A DNA stretch of 64,000 nucleotides from Salinisphaera sp. G21_0 (GTDB taxonomy: Bacteria; Pseudomonadota; Gammaproteobacteria; Pseudomonadales; Endozoicomonadaceae). Within the stretch, counting starts at the first letter, position 1. The number at the start of each line of letters is the position of its first letter. The notes under the pieces were generated by a model. It saw only the letters and a program-made list of their open reading frames with translations. It was not told the DNA's origin and searched no databases. A program made the position numbers and the translations under genes. The stretch is taken from contig NZ_JAGHQW010000026.1 in the NCBI RefSeq assembly GCF_017744115.1, positions 25,207 to 89,206 on the forward strand, written 5' to 3'. Positions 44,634 through 53,873 of the stretch are shown here, piece by piece.

Positions 44634-46757
44634 ATGATATCGAAACTGCAGCCAGCCAAAAGAATGAGGCTGTTCTTTTCAGCGCTGCTTTTCACAGCAC
44701 TTCTCTCAGGCAATCTCGCTCAGGCCGTCGATAAGGACATCAGCCAGCCAGTACCCACCCTGATGCCCAACCTGCAACAGGCCATTGCCAGCGTTCATGT
44801 GGTACAACTGCTTTCAAGAAGCCACTACCGAAAAATCCCCCTTGACCAGAGCAATATGGAAAAGGTGTTTGATCGCTATCTTGATCGACTGGACCCAAAC
44901 CGCAGCTTCTTCCTGCAGGCAGATATCCAGGAATTTGAGCCCTATCGGAAAAAACTGGGAGACTCTCTGAAAAGCGGTGACCTCAACCCCGCCTTCGCCA
45001 TCTTCAACCGCTACCGTGAGCGGGCGGAAGAACGCGCACGCTTCATGCTTAAACAGTTAGAGCTGGGCATTAACAACCTGAACCTCAGGAAAAATGAAGA
45101 GCTGGTGATTGAGCGCAAGGATGAACCCTGGCTTACCAGCAAGCAAGCCCAGCAACGGCTTTGGATCAAGCAGTTTAAAGACAGCGTATTAAGCCAGAAG
45201 CTGAACAATAAAACCGACGAAGAAATTATCAATCAGCTGCGCAGAAGAAACACCAACCTGCTCCGCAGGCTGCACCAGAGCAAAAGCGAAGATGCCTTTC
45301 AGACCTACATCAACGCCTTCGCTGGTATTTACGACCCTCATACCCAGTACTTCTCCCCCCAGACGGCGGAAAACTTTGATATCAACATGAGCCTCTCTCT
45401 TGAGGGTATCGGTGCCGTACTCTCTGCAGAGGATGAATACACCAGGGTAGTCAGTGTTGTCCCCGGCGGCCCTGCAGAGAAAGCCGGGCAGCTGAAACCC
45501 GGTGATAAGATCGTCAGCGTTGGCCAGGGCAAGAAAGGCATCCTGGAAGATGTGGTGGGCATGCGTCTGGATGATGTAGTCAAATTAATTCGCGGTGCCA
45601 AACACACCCTGGTACGCCTGGAGATTATTCCCGGCAGCAGCAATGACAGCAGCACCCGGGTTTATGAGATTGTCCGGGACCGGGTCAAACTGGAAGAGCA
45701 GGATGCCGCCAGTAAAATCATTGAAGTGCCCATGAATGGCAAGACCAGCCGTATCGGGGTGATCGAGTTACCCACCTTTTATATCGACTTCAAGGCTGCC
45801 CAGGCCGGTGACCCTGACTATAAAAGCACCACCCGTGACGTCCGCAGGCTCCTGGAAAAATTAAAGAAAGAGAAAGTGGATGGCCTGATTATCGATCTTC
45901 GCGGTAATGGGGGCGGTTCACTGCAAGAAGCCAATGAGCTGACCGGTCTATTTATTGATAAAGGGCCTACCGTAGTCGTCCGCAATAACCGGGGTCGCGC
46001 TGAGCGACAGGAAGACCCGGACTCAGAGCAGCTCTACGAGGGCCCCATGGTGGTGATGATTGACCGCCTCAGCGCTTCCGCTTCAGAAATTTTTGCCGGG
46101 GCCATGCAGGATTACGGGCGGGCGCTGATCGTTGGCAGCCAGAGTTACGGCAAAGGTACCGTGCAAAGCATCCAGCCACTGAACCATGGGCAGCTGAAAC
46201 TGACGCTGGCCAAGTTCTACCGGATTTCCGGCCAGAGCACCCAGAATCGTGGCGTTATTCCCGATATCATCTTCCCTTCCCTCTACGATGGCCGGGATAT
46301 TGGTGAAGACACGCTGCCGGATGCACTGCCATGGGACAATATCTCACCGGTATCCTACAGACCTTACGCCAATTTAAGCCCTTACCTTCCGGAGCTACAG
46401 AAAAAGCATGAATTCCGCACCCGTAAAAATGCTGATTTTGTTTACCTCCATGAGATGAAGGACTATTTCGAACACTATGAAAATCAGAAAAAGGTTTCCC
46501 TGAACCAGGAAAGACGACAACTGGAACTGCAAACCATGCGCAGCCAGCGACTGGCCATTGAAAATCGCCTGCGGAAATCCAGAGGCCTGGCATTGCTGAA
46601 CAATCTGGATGAGCTGGAGGAGATTAACAACCAGGAACAGGAACAGAAGAAAAAAGATAAAGAGCCTGATGCCTTCCTGAAGGAAGCGGGTGTCATCCTG
46701 ACCGATATGGTGAAAGCCAGCAACAATAAGCGGCTCTTTACCCGTCGTTCCGGCTAA
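44634..46757 (+). CDS. prc: Tail-specific periplasmic protease Prc (Tsp)
   Basis: A 707-residue S41 protease that degrades periplasmic proteins with non-polar C-termini and processes cell-wall factors. A signal peptide (MRLFFSALLFTALLSGNLAQA) precedes an N-terminal helical domain, a PDZ domain (about 245-335, SLEGIGAVL and VVPGGPAEKAGQLKPGDKI), and the catalytic block IDRLSASASEIFAGAMQDYG (Ser, about 480) with SYGKGTVQS (Lys, about 506). The C-terminal DUF3340-like region has long charged helices. Length is near E. coli Prc (682). A terminator follows. Confidence 0.93.
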   Translation: MISKLQPAKRMRLFFSALLFTALLSGNLAQAVDKDISQPVPTLMPNLQQAIASVHVVQLLSRSHYRKIPLDQSNMEKVFDRYLDRLDPNRSFFLQADIQEFEPYRKKLGDSLKSGDLNPAFAIFNRYRERAEERARFMLKQLELGINNLNLRKNEELVIERKDEPWLTSKQAQQRLWIKQFKDSVLSQKLNNKTDEEIINQLRRRNTNLLRRLHQSKSEDAFQTYINAFAGIYDPHTQYFSPQTAENFDINMSLSLEGIGAVLSAEDEYTRVVSVVPGGPAEKAGQLKPGDKIVSVGQGKKGILEDVVGMRLDDVVKLIRGAKHTLVRLEIIPGSSNDSSTRVYEIVRDRVKLEEQDAASKIIEVPMNGKTSRIGVIELPTFYIDFKAAQAGDPDYKSTTRDVRRLLEKLKKEKVDGLIIDLRGNGGGSLQEANELTGLFIDKGPTVVVRNNRGRAERQEDPDSEQLYEGPMVVMIDRLSASASEIFAGAMQDYGRALIVGSQSYGKGTVQSIQPLNHGQLKLTLAKFYRISGQSTQNRGVIPDIIFPSLYDGRDIGEDTLPDALPWDNISPVSYRPYANLSPYLPELQKKHEFRTRKNADFVYLHEMKDYFEHYENQKKVSLNQERRQLELQTMRSQRLAIENRLRKSRGLALLNNLDELEEINNQEQEQKKKDKEPDAFLKEAGVILTDMVKASNNKRLFTRRSG

Positions 46758-46777
46758 AAGTCAGCATTGATGAACAT

Positions 46778-46798
46778 GCCCGCTCTTGCGGGCTTTTT
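46778..46798 (+). terminator. Rho-independent terminator of prc
   Basis: GCCCGC-TCTT-GCGGGC stem-loop followed by TTTTT, 21 bp after the stop. Textbook form. Confidence 0.9.
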
Positions 46799-46803
46799 AA
46801 TGC

Positions 46804-47014
46804 TAAGTAGCTGGCCATATGGAATCGAAATTTCTGGCTACCTGGGCTGGTACTATGCGAGGCACAACGGAGGGAGCATAGCCGTAGCTATGTGACCGGA
46901 GTTGTAACGAAGCACGACTGCCTGGATGCAGGAGCTAGAGCAACGCAGGAGCAGTTGCCGGGAGTGCCGGCACAAGGAGTCAGAAATATTCGATTCCATA
47001 TGGTTAGCTACTTA
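46804..47014. mobile_element. Miniature inverted-repeat element, family B, copy 1
   Basis: 211 bp bounded by inverted ends of about 30 bp: TAAGTAGCTGGCCATATGGA at the left; CGATTCCATATGG then TTAGCTACTTA at the right. Without its 47-bp nested module (46915-46961) it is 164 bp, almost the same as the 165-bp copy at 55916. No coding capacity. Confidence 0.88.
46915..46961 (+). repeat. 47-bp nested module (copy in family B element)
   Basis: Matches 16420-16466 at 45 of 47 positions, though the two host elements are otherwise unrelated. The sister element at 55916-56080 runs straight through the insertion point (reverse strand AACGAAGCA/GAGTGCCGG) without it. Confidence 0.8.
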
Positions 47015-47095
47015 AGCACAATCCCCTTGCGCCAACATAGCTGTCGCCTCTCCTGAATTTAAAAACCTGAACAGAGGGCGGCCAGTGAGTGATCA

Positions 47096-47160
47096 ATGGC
47101 CCGCTATTCAGAAGAGTTCAAAGAGCCCATCACTCAAAAGATGATGCCACCTGACTGGTT
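47096..47160 (+). pseudogene. IS3-type transposase OrfA remnant (N-terminus only)
   Basis: The frame reads MARYSEEFKEPITQKMMPPD, resembling the start of IS3-family OrfA helix-turn-helix proteins (MxRYSxEFKxxxxxKMLPP). Homology then ends, and a truncated family B element follows at 47200. Nothing else of the transposase remains. Confidence 0.6.
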
Positions 47161-47199
47161 TGAAAATTATTATGCACTAAAAATTTCAACACACTACAC

Positions 47200-47334
47200 T
47201 AGCTCCTGCATCCATGCAGTCGTGCGGCGTTATAACTCCGGTCACATAGTTAAGGCTATGCTCCCTACGTTGTGCCTTGCATAGTAACTGCCCACGTAGC
47301 CAGAAATATACGATTCCATTTGGCGAACTACTTA
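47200..47334. mobile_element. Truncated family B miniature element, copy 2
   Basis: In reverse orientation to copy 1. It runs from within the 47-bp module (first 23 bp of the module retained, 47200-47222) to the outer end GGCGAACTACTTA. The rest of the element beyond the module break is missing. Confidence 0.8.
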
Positions 47335-47445
47335 TCTGATCAGTCTTTTGACATCAGGTTTCAGGAAAATATCAATCGGGGTGGTGAAAGCGGGCTTGAC
47401 AGTGGAGTCCGCTATAGAGTCAGCGGCATGCAAAGAGGATAAGCA

Positions 47446-50400
47446 ATGTCAGGCGTTTTTTCCGCACATGAAGCCATCATGGAAATGTTAGTTCTGCAAT
47501 CTGAACGGGATATTGCAAAGGGCCTGAAAACGGCAATCCTGGTATCAGGGTACCCGGGGTCACCACTGGGCGAAGTGGATTCGGCGCTGAGAAAAAACCA
47601 TGAAAGACTTCAACGTCACCGGATTCATTATCTGCCAGGTGTTAACGAGGAACTGAGTGCTACCGCTTTGATGGGTTCCCAGATGGCGGCCTTGTACCCG
47701 GGAAATGATTATGATGGGATCCAGGGGCTGTGGTTTGGGAAGTCTCCCGGTGCCGATCGCTCCGGTGATGCCTTCAGGCACGGAAACTACGCCGGTGTCA
47801 GCGAATACGGAGGCGTTCTGGTTCTGGTGGGAGATGATGCCACCTGCTCATCATCGGCACTGCCTTCATGTTCAATTATTACCTTATATGACAATTGTAT
47901 GCCGGTATTGTGTCCGGGAAATCTCCGGGAACTGATTGAATTTGGACTTTTCGGCTTCGAGCTGTCCCGTTATTCCGGTCTCTGGGTTGGGATAAAAGTG
48001 TCGTCTGTTATCGGTGGTTTAAGCGAAACCCTGGATTTTTCCATGCCTTTTCCGGTTATCAGCAAACCAGAGCCCGGAAACCCTGAACAGCTATTGGTAC
48101 CGAGAGTCACATCCAAATTGTTGCCTCCCGGGACCATGCGTGTGGAACGTGACATTCATACTCATCGCGAAGCGAATGCCATCGCTATGGCAGCGGTCAA
48201 CGGGCTGAACCCTATCACTTGCTGTGATGAAGAAAAGGCCAGGTTGGGCATCCTGGCTGCCGGGGAAACCTACTATCACCTGATGGCCGCGTTTGCACTA
48301 CTTGGCCTGAAGCAACAGGATCTCCAACAGTACAACATTCGGCTGCTAAAGTTGGGTATGGTCTATCCATTGGATCCGGACATCATTATTCGCTTTTCCA
48401 ATGGCCTGGAACGACTTGTAGTGATTGAAGAGAAACGGGGGTTTATTGAGTCAGGGGTTAAGTCCATTCTTTATTCCCAGTCAAATAGCCCTGTCGTTTG
48501 TGGTAAGCAGGATGAATACGGAGCCTATCTATTCCCCCCCTGGGGAGGGCTGGATGCAGAAACTATTGCCGTTGCCCTTGAACCCTACCTGCAGTTATGG
48601 AGTACCGCCAGTACCTGGCTATCGCCTGTCGTGAGGCCGGATTATGTCGGGCAGGGGCCACAGAGATTACCCCATTTTTGTCCCGGTTGCCCCCACAGCC
48701 GTTCTACCCGATTGCCTGCAGATGCCCTGACTGGCCTCGGTGTTGGTTGTCATGGTATCCAGGCCTTGTATTCAAACGACATTGGAAGTATGACCCAGAT
48801 GGGAGGAGAGGGTGTCCAGCTGGTTGGTATGTCTCCATTTCTGAATATCCCGCACCAGTTCCAGAATATAGGCGATGGTACGTTTTTTCACTCTGGTTCC
48901 CTGGCGATAAGACAGGCCGTTGTGGCCAATAGCAATATTACCTTCAAGCTGCTTTATAACAGCGCTATCGCCATGACAGACAGTCCGTTGCCGAAAGAAA
49001 ATATCTCGCCCCCTGTGCTGGTCATGATGCTCTATGCTGAGGGAGTCAGGCAAGTAGCAGTGGTCAGTGATGATATCCGGCGCTATCAGGACAAGCTGGA
49101 TCAACGAACAATGGTTGGAATGGCTGACGATCTGGATACTGTCCAGACTCGGTTAAGTCGTATCAAGGGGGTTACGGTGCTTATTTATGATCGTACCTGT
49201 GCCCTGGCCAGACGAAGAGATCAGCAAAACAATAACACGCCGCTGGACTATGTATATATTAACCAGCAGTTGTGTGAAGGCTGCGACCAGTGTGTTCTTG
49301 AGTCAGGTTGTCTTAGCCTGCTGCCGGAGGATACTGAATTTGGCCAGAAACTGAAAGTGGATCAGGCCAGCTGTAACCACGACCTGGGCTGCATAAAAGC
49401 GCTTTGCCCTGCATTGGTGACCATTAAAAATGGTCGTCGAACGACGTTTACATCTTCGCCCCTGACCCGTGATATCCAGATTGCTCTGCCCGATCCCATA
49501 GCAAAAAGCGGTACCACCAACCTGTATATTACCGGCATGGGAGGCACCGGAGTGACCACCATGGGGCAAATTCTGGCCAGCGCCGCATCGGCCGATGGTA
49601 AATTCGTCTCTCTGGTCAATAAAAAGGGGCTAAGCCAGAGGGCAGGAGTGGTTGGCTCACATTTGAAGATTTCCGAGGCTCCCGATATCAGCAGCCCAAT
49701 CATTGTTCCGGGCAGTGCGGACGCTTATATTGTGCTGGATGTATGGTCTGCTTTAGAGGCTGACTCATTAAAGTTGACCTGCGTTGACAAGACCGTTGCC
49801 GTGATATCTACGGCCAGGTTTTCATCGCTTAATTTACACAACAATGTATTGATAGATAAAATGACGATTGCTGATGCTGTGGATGCCATACAGGAAAACA
49901 CTGATCGAGAGCGTAATGTCAGTTTCGATTTTTGTGAACTGGCTGAGCTGGCATTTAACCGGAGAGAGTTGGCAAATGTTATTATTCTTGGGACTGCATA
50001 CCAGCGGGGAATTATCCCATTAGCCAGATCATCCCTGGAATCGGCTATTGTTGAGGCCCTCGGTGATGGTATTGCTGTCCGACAGGCATTTTGGCTGGGG
50101 CGAAAACTGTGTCTTGACCCGGATGCACTATTCAAATCGGTTGCATCTGTGAAGGGTACAGCCAGCAATATTTATGACCGCTTCTTGTTGCGTATCAGGG
50201 AGTTGGAAGATTATCAGGATACTCACTACGCCAGAAAATATCAGGATTTTGTGCACCGAGTGTTGGCTGTTGATGAATCAATGGGGCACACGGAACTCAG
50301 TACGGCGGTGATTCTGAATTTATACCAATTGATGGCCAGCAAGGACGAATATGAAGTGGCCCGTCTTTACCTTAAACCAGACTTTCAGACTGGGGTGAAG

Positions 50401-50793
50401 CGAATGTTTGGCCACAATGCAGAACTTTCTTACCACTTTGCCCTGCCCTTTAGCCAAAAGAAATTCCAACTGCCATCATGGGGTAAATGGTTCCTTAAAT
50501 TACTAAGATATTGTCGTTTTTTGCGAGGTTCGCGGTTTGATATTTTTGCCTATAGCAACATTCGCAAACTGGAAAAAGAGGCACTGGCGCAGTATCAGTC
50601 GATTATTAACCAACATTTAGACTTTATCACCCACGACAACTATAAGGTTATGGTCGAATTCGCCCAATTACCTGAACAGATTCGGGGGTACGGCCAGGTA
50701 AAAATAAACACCATCACCGCATTCCTGAAGAGAGCGGAACGTTTTGGCTTTGTCAGTCGAGAAAGAATACCGACACGACACTGGGGATACTAG
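47446..50793 (+). CDS. Fused indolepyruvate/2-oxoacid:ferredoxin oxidoreductase
   Basis: A 1115-residue cytoplasmic enzyme of the one-chain IOR family. It decarboxylates a 2-oxoacid (indolepyruvate, phenylpyruvate or a relative) to an acyl-CoA, passing electrons to ferredoxin. Order: pyrimidine-binding domain (YPGSPLGEVDSAL), transketolase-like middle, a Cys motif HFCPGCPHSRST (about 410), TPP-binding domain (GEGVQLVGMSPF, NIGDGTFFHSGSLAIRQAV, about 450-520), a ferredoxin-like iron-sulfur region (CEGCDQCVLESGC and CNHDLGCIKALCP, about 610-660), a gamma domain (ITGMGGTGVTTMGQIL, about 694), and a C-terminal DUF6537-like region. All expected cofactor motifs are intact. It starts a same-strand run with two ketosynthases and an SDR, so its acyl-CoA is probably their primer (inference). 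Substrate is not readable. Confidence 0.88.
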   Translation: MSGVFSAHEAIMEMLVLQSERDIAKGLKTAILVSGYPGSPLGEVDSALRKNHERLQRHRIHYLPGVNEELSATALMGSQMAALYPGNDYDGIQGLWFGKSPGADRSGDAFRHGNYAGVSEYGGVLVLVGDDATCSSSALPSCSIITLYDNCMPVLCPGNLRELIEFGLFGFELSRYSGLWVGIKVSSVIGGLSETLDFSMPFPVISKPEPGNPEQLLVPRVTSKLLPPGTMRVERDIHTHREANAIAMAAVNGLNPITCCDEEKARLGILAAGETYYHLMAAFALLGLKQQDLQQYNIRLLKLGMVYPLDPDIIIRFSNGLERLVVIEEKRGFIESGVKSILYSQSNSPVVCGKQDEYGAYLFPPWGGLDAETIAVALEPYLQLWSTASTWLSPVVRPDYVGQGPQRLPHFCPGCPHSRSTRLPADALTGLGVGCHGIQALYSNDIGSMTQMGGEGVQLVGMSPFLNIPHQFQNIGDGTFFHSGSLAIRQAVVANSNITFKLLYNSAIAMTDSPLPKENISPPVLVMMLYAEGVRQVAVVSDDIRRYQDKLDQRTMVGMADDLDTVQTRLSRIKGVTVLIYDRTCALARRRDQQNNNTPLDYVYINQQLCEGCDQCVLESGCLSLLPEDTEFGQKLKVDQASCNHDLGCIKALCPALVTIKNGRRTTFTSSPLTRDIQIALPDPIAKSGTTNLYITGMGGTGVTTMGQILASAASADGKFVSLVNKKGLSQRAGVVGSHLKISEAPDISSPIIVPGSADAYIVLDVWSALEADSLKLTCVDKTVAVISTARFSSLNLHNNVLIDKMTIADAVDAIQENTDRERNVSFDFCELAELAFNRRELANVIILGTAYQRGIIPLARSSLESAIVEALGDGIAVRQAFWLGRKLCLDPDALFKSVASVKGTASNIYDRFLLRIRELEDYQDTHYARKYQDFVHRVLAVDESMGHTELSTAVILNLYQLMASKDEYEVARLYLKPDFQTGVKRMFGHNAELSYHFALPFSQKKFQLPSWGKWFLKLLRYCRFLRGSRFDIFAYSNIRKLEKEALAQYQSIINQHLDFITHDNYKVMVEFAQLPEQIRGYGQVKINTITAFLKRAERFGFVSRERIPTRHWGY

Positions 50794-50984
50794 CCCGGAT
50801 ATTTCATAGGAAAATAATATATTTTTAATTGATTATCTGACAGTAATTAATAGGTGACTTATATTGGAGTGTCGTTGTTTAGGGAAAAGGCAAACTGGAA
50901 GATACCACTGATGCTTGTGCCAACCGTGGTGTGAATTTGCCTTCCATTTCCCTTGGTTAATAACGGGCATGGGGGATATGTTTA
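50794..50984. other. Gap between the oxidoreductase and the first ketosynthase
   Basis: 190 bp, AT-rich, without a gene or clear terminator. The longest internal gap in the cluster, so a secondary promoter could lie here. Confidence 0.4.
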
Positions 50985-52202
50985 ATGCGCGAGTTTTTCA
51001 ATGGTCAGTTTTCTGCCGGTTTGGTCGCCATGGGGGGTTATCTGCCTGGTAAAAACATCAGGGAAAGGGACGCTTCCCAGTTGCCCGCCTATCTTGCGGA
51101 GCAGACTCGCCTGCACCATGATTATTTAAAACCCATCTCGGCAAATGGCTTGCTGCCGGGAACCGTAGAAACGAATTATGACGGGTGGCAAAGTCAGCCA
51201 TGGTACAAGGCGTGGTTTGATCGTCTGCCGGATAAAAAGAGGAGTAATCCGTTTGAAGGGATTGAAACTCGTTGCCGCGTACCGGTAGACCCGGAATCCA
51301 GAGCTAACGCTATCCGGCCCCATCCGATGCTATCTTCTGATGCCGAGACTCTAGCCGGTGCGCTTGCTCTCTATAATGCAGGAATGGATCAGAGCATGGT
51401 TGACTTGCTGATGGTCAGTTCCCTTATGCCGGACCGGCATGTTCCCCTGAATGCTTCACTGGTTCAACATAAACTCAAACTGCCCAACGCTGGTGCCTAT
51501 AACATTGATACCTGTTGTTCCTCGTTTATTACTATGCTGGAAATGGCAGTACTCTACGTGCGTTGTGGTTTGAAGCGCAATGTGATGATTATTGGCAGTT
51601 CTATTGATTCACATATTAGCGATAAATCCAATTACTACAGTCCGAATACCGGTGATGCGGCTGTCGCCGGTATTGTATCCAGGGTGGACGATGGATACGG
51701 GTATATTAGCTCACACTCAATCAGCCAGGGAGTTCGCCATGCTGCCATTGTCTTTCAGCGTCGTAGGCCCAAGCTGTCTGCTATTACCTCGCAGGGGCCC
51801 GATTTTGAACAGGAATTTGTTACCTTCAACGACCCGTCACTCTGCAAGGAAATTGCCGAAAATAGCCGGGATGACATAGTGAATGTTGTTGATGGAGCCT
51901 TAGGCAAGGCTGACTACAGCCGTGAGGATATTGATTTTCTTGTTGCCCATCAACCTGTTCACTGGGCGGGCAATGCCTGGCGAAAGGCGCTCGGTGTTCC
52001 TGCCGGTAAATTCCATGAAACATTCCGGCACTACGGGAATATCGCCGTTGCGTCGGTAGCTGTTAATCTCCTGGATGCGCTGGAAAAAGGTAAAGTGAAT
52101 TGCGGTGATAATGTTGTGATGGTGTCGTCAGGTGTCGGTGAAAACCATAGCGCTTTATTGCAAAAAATCTCACCCCGTCTTTTGCAAGTCAATGGTTTGT
52201 GA
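50985..52202 (+). CDS. FabH-like ketosynthase III, stand-alone
   Basis: A 405-residue thiolase-fold enzyme, longer than housekeeping FabH (about 320). It has an intact Cys-His-Asn triad: Cys178 (NIDTCCSSFITML), His322 (FLVAHQPVHWAGN) and Asn352 (HYGNIAVASVAVNLL). About 60 extra residues lie between the first strand (GLVAMGGYLPG) and the body, with aromatic-rich YDGWQSQPWYKAWFDRLP, which could shape the acyl pocket. FabH-type enzymes condense an acyl-CoA primer with malonyl units; specialised relatives also make ketones, quinolones or esters. Between an acyl-CoA-forming oxidoreductase and a second ketosynthase, it is probably part of a specialised pathway. Confidence 0.8.
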   Translation: MREFFNGQFSAGLVAMGGYLPGKNIRERDASQLPAYLAEQTRLHHDYLKPISANGLLPGTVETNYDGWQSQPWYKAWFDRLPDKKRSNPFEGIETRCRVPVDPESRANAIRPHPMLSSDAETLAGALALYNAGMDQSMVDLLMVSSLMPDRHVPLNASLVQHKLKLPNAGAYNIDTCCSSFITMLEMAVLYVRCGLKRNVMIIGSSIDSHISDKSNYYSPNTGDAAVAGIVSRVDDGYGYISSHSISQGVRHAAIVFQRRRPKLSAITSQGPDFEQEFVTFNDPSLCKEIAENSRDDIVNVVDGALGKADYSREDIDFLVAHQPVHWAGNAWRKALGVPAGKFHETFRHYGNIAVASVAVNLLDALEKGKVNCGDNVVMVSSGVGENHSALLQKISPRLLQVNGL

Positions 52203-52250
52203 GCATCGCTTTGTTGATCAACTTGATGTTGGATGAAAGCGGAGATATTT

Positions 52251-53873
52251 ATGGCTGTTAATATCCTTGGTGTTGGTGCCTATTTACCAGAGAATACTGT
52301 CAGTAATAATGAGTTCGATTACAAATCCAGGGGGGTGACTGATGAGTGGCTGCTAAGCGCGGGAATCAAAAACAGGCGATTTGCCAGTAGTCATACTGAT
52401 TATATTGAACTGGCTTACCATGCATCGCGCAGGGCCATTACACAGGCGGGCCTATCTGTTGACAATATTGGCTTACTGATTTTGGTTTCCAGCACTATTA
52501 ATGGCGAATGTATTATCCCGACAGGTATCGCTGAATTAAAAGATAGGCTGAAACTCGGAAATTGCCTATATCTGCATATGCTGGAATCTTGTAATGGTGT
52601 CATCCAGGCAATGGAGTTTGGGACTTATGCAATCGAATCCGGACAGACTGACAATGTATTGATTGTCTCCAGTGAGACATTTTCCAAACTACAGGACGAT
52701 ACATCTGAAGCATCCATGAAAATTACTATGAGTATGGGGGATGGCGCAGGAGCGATTATTTTAGGCGTAGATAGTCAACAAAATGGCCGGATTGCAGCAC
52801 ATATAATCAGTGATTCCAGGTTTCAAAGTGGCCTGGTCATGCAGGTTAATGAAAACATTAAAGACAACAGGGCCAGTAATAAAATCAGTTTCAGGTTCAG
52901 AGAATTGATGTCGAAGCCTGAACCCCTTATGCCTGAAGGAGTTTTTGATAAGCTAAAGATTTTATCGACTGAAATGATATCGGATGCAATAAATAAGGCG
53001 TTGGCAAAATCAGGTTTGAGTGATAATGAGATTGATTTTTTTATTCTACATCAACCAAATAGAGCATTTCTTGAATCCTGGAAGGAAGCACTGGGTATTC
53101 AGCAGAATAAGACGGTAGATACTTTAGAAGAATATGGAAATGTATCCTCCGCTTCGGTATTGATCAACCTGACGATGGCTTATCAGCTAAATAAGATACA
53201 TTCAGGTGATACCATAGTGATGGCTTCTGTGGGGGAAAATAGTGCGGGTTGCAGTATCTGGACATGGAGTAATGATAAAAAGCCTGAAAATTATTTACTT
53301 AACGAACAGCCCGTGACGTTTGCAGGGCAGTTAATTAACTCAAGAAATTATACGACTAATGAATTGCGGGAAAGATTTATATTGCCTGACTCGGAAGTTG
53401 CCCGAAAGCCCGGTGAGTTTTTCACTCAGTATGTTGCTAATATGGCGGTTTTTGAACAGGTTTCCACTGTTGATGCATTTGAATATGTCAGCGATATCAG
53501 GAACCTGGAAGAGTGGACGATGTCCATACAAAATCTGCGGATTGCCAAAGATGATATCTATGAGGGAGACGAGTCATTGGCACCTGCTGGCAGGGTCTTT
53601 TTACGTTGCCTTGTTTGCAGGGAAGAGTATCGAATCAATTGGCTGGTAGGGCATGACAATCCTGATGATCTCTGGATGGATTACCAGTGCCAGTTGTTGG
53701 ATGCTCAACCGTTGCTTGGCAGGCCTGGTTCTGTCTTGTTATGGATAACTTATGGCCATGCCCGGTATTTAAATGATCCTTTGTATGCAAAAGCGTTTGG
53801 CTTAATGTATAGCGCCCATAATATTGAGATTAATAATTTAAAGAAAATTCTCGAAGATAGATATGCCAAATAA
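52251..53873 (+). CDS. FabH-like ketosynthase III fused to a C-terminal SRPBCC-like domain
   Basis: 540 residues. The N-terminal 350 are a FabH-type ketosynthase with an intact triad: Cys114 (HMLESCNGVIQAM), His267 (FFILHQPNRAFLESW) and Asn297 (EEYGNVSSASVLINL). From about 375 there is an extra domain of some 165 residues: VFEQVSTVDAFEYVSDIRNL then EEWTMSIQNL, several beta-like strands, and a closing helix. This pattern resembles START/SRPBCC polyketide-cyclase folds, but no motif proves it. The start is ATG 52251, with GGAG 7 bp upstream; an upstream ATG at 52233 reads through that site. The coding sequence is more AT-rich than the flanking backbone genes. Its end overlaps the SDR start by 11 bp, indicating coupled expression. 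Confidence 0.8.
   Translation: MAVNILGVGAYLPENTVSNNEFDYKSRGVTDEWLLSAGIKNRRFASSHTDYIELAYHASRRAITQAGLSVDNIGLLILVSSTINGECIIPTGIAELKDRLKLGNCLYLHMLESCNGVIQAMEFGTYAIESGQTDNVLIVSSETFSKLQDDTSEASMKITMSMGDGAGAIILGVDSQQNGRIAAHIISDSRFQSGLVMQVNENIKDNRASNKISFRFRELMSKPEPLMPEGVFDKLKILSTEMISDAINKALAKSGLSDNEIDFFILHQPNRAFLESWKEALGIQQNKTVDTLEEYGNVSSASVLINLTMAYQLNKIHSGDTIVMASVGENSAGCSIWTWSNDKKPENYLLNEQPVTFAGQLINSRNYTTNELRERFILPDSEVARKPGEFFTQYVANMAVFEQVSTVDAFEYVSDIRNLEEWTMSIQNLRIAKDDIYEGDESLAPAGRVFLRCLVCREEYRINWLVGHDNPDDLWMDYQCQLLDAQPLLGRPGSVLLWITYGHARYLNDPLYAKAFGLMYSAHNIEINNLKKILEDRYAK

Noticed and set aside
47096..47284. The full 62-codon frame at 47096 as an intact small gene
   Set aside because: Only the first 20 codons resemble a transposase start; the rest reads into a truncated miniature element.
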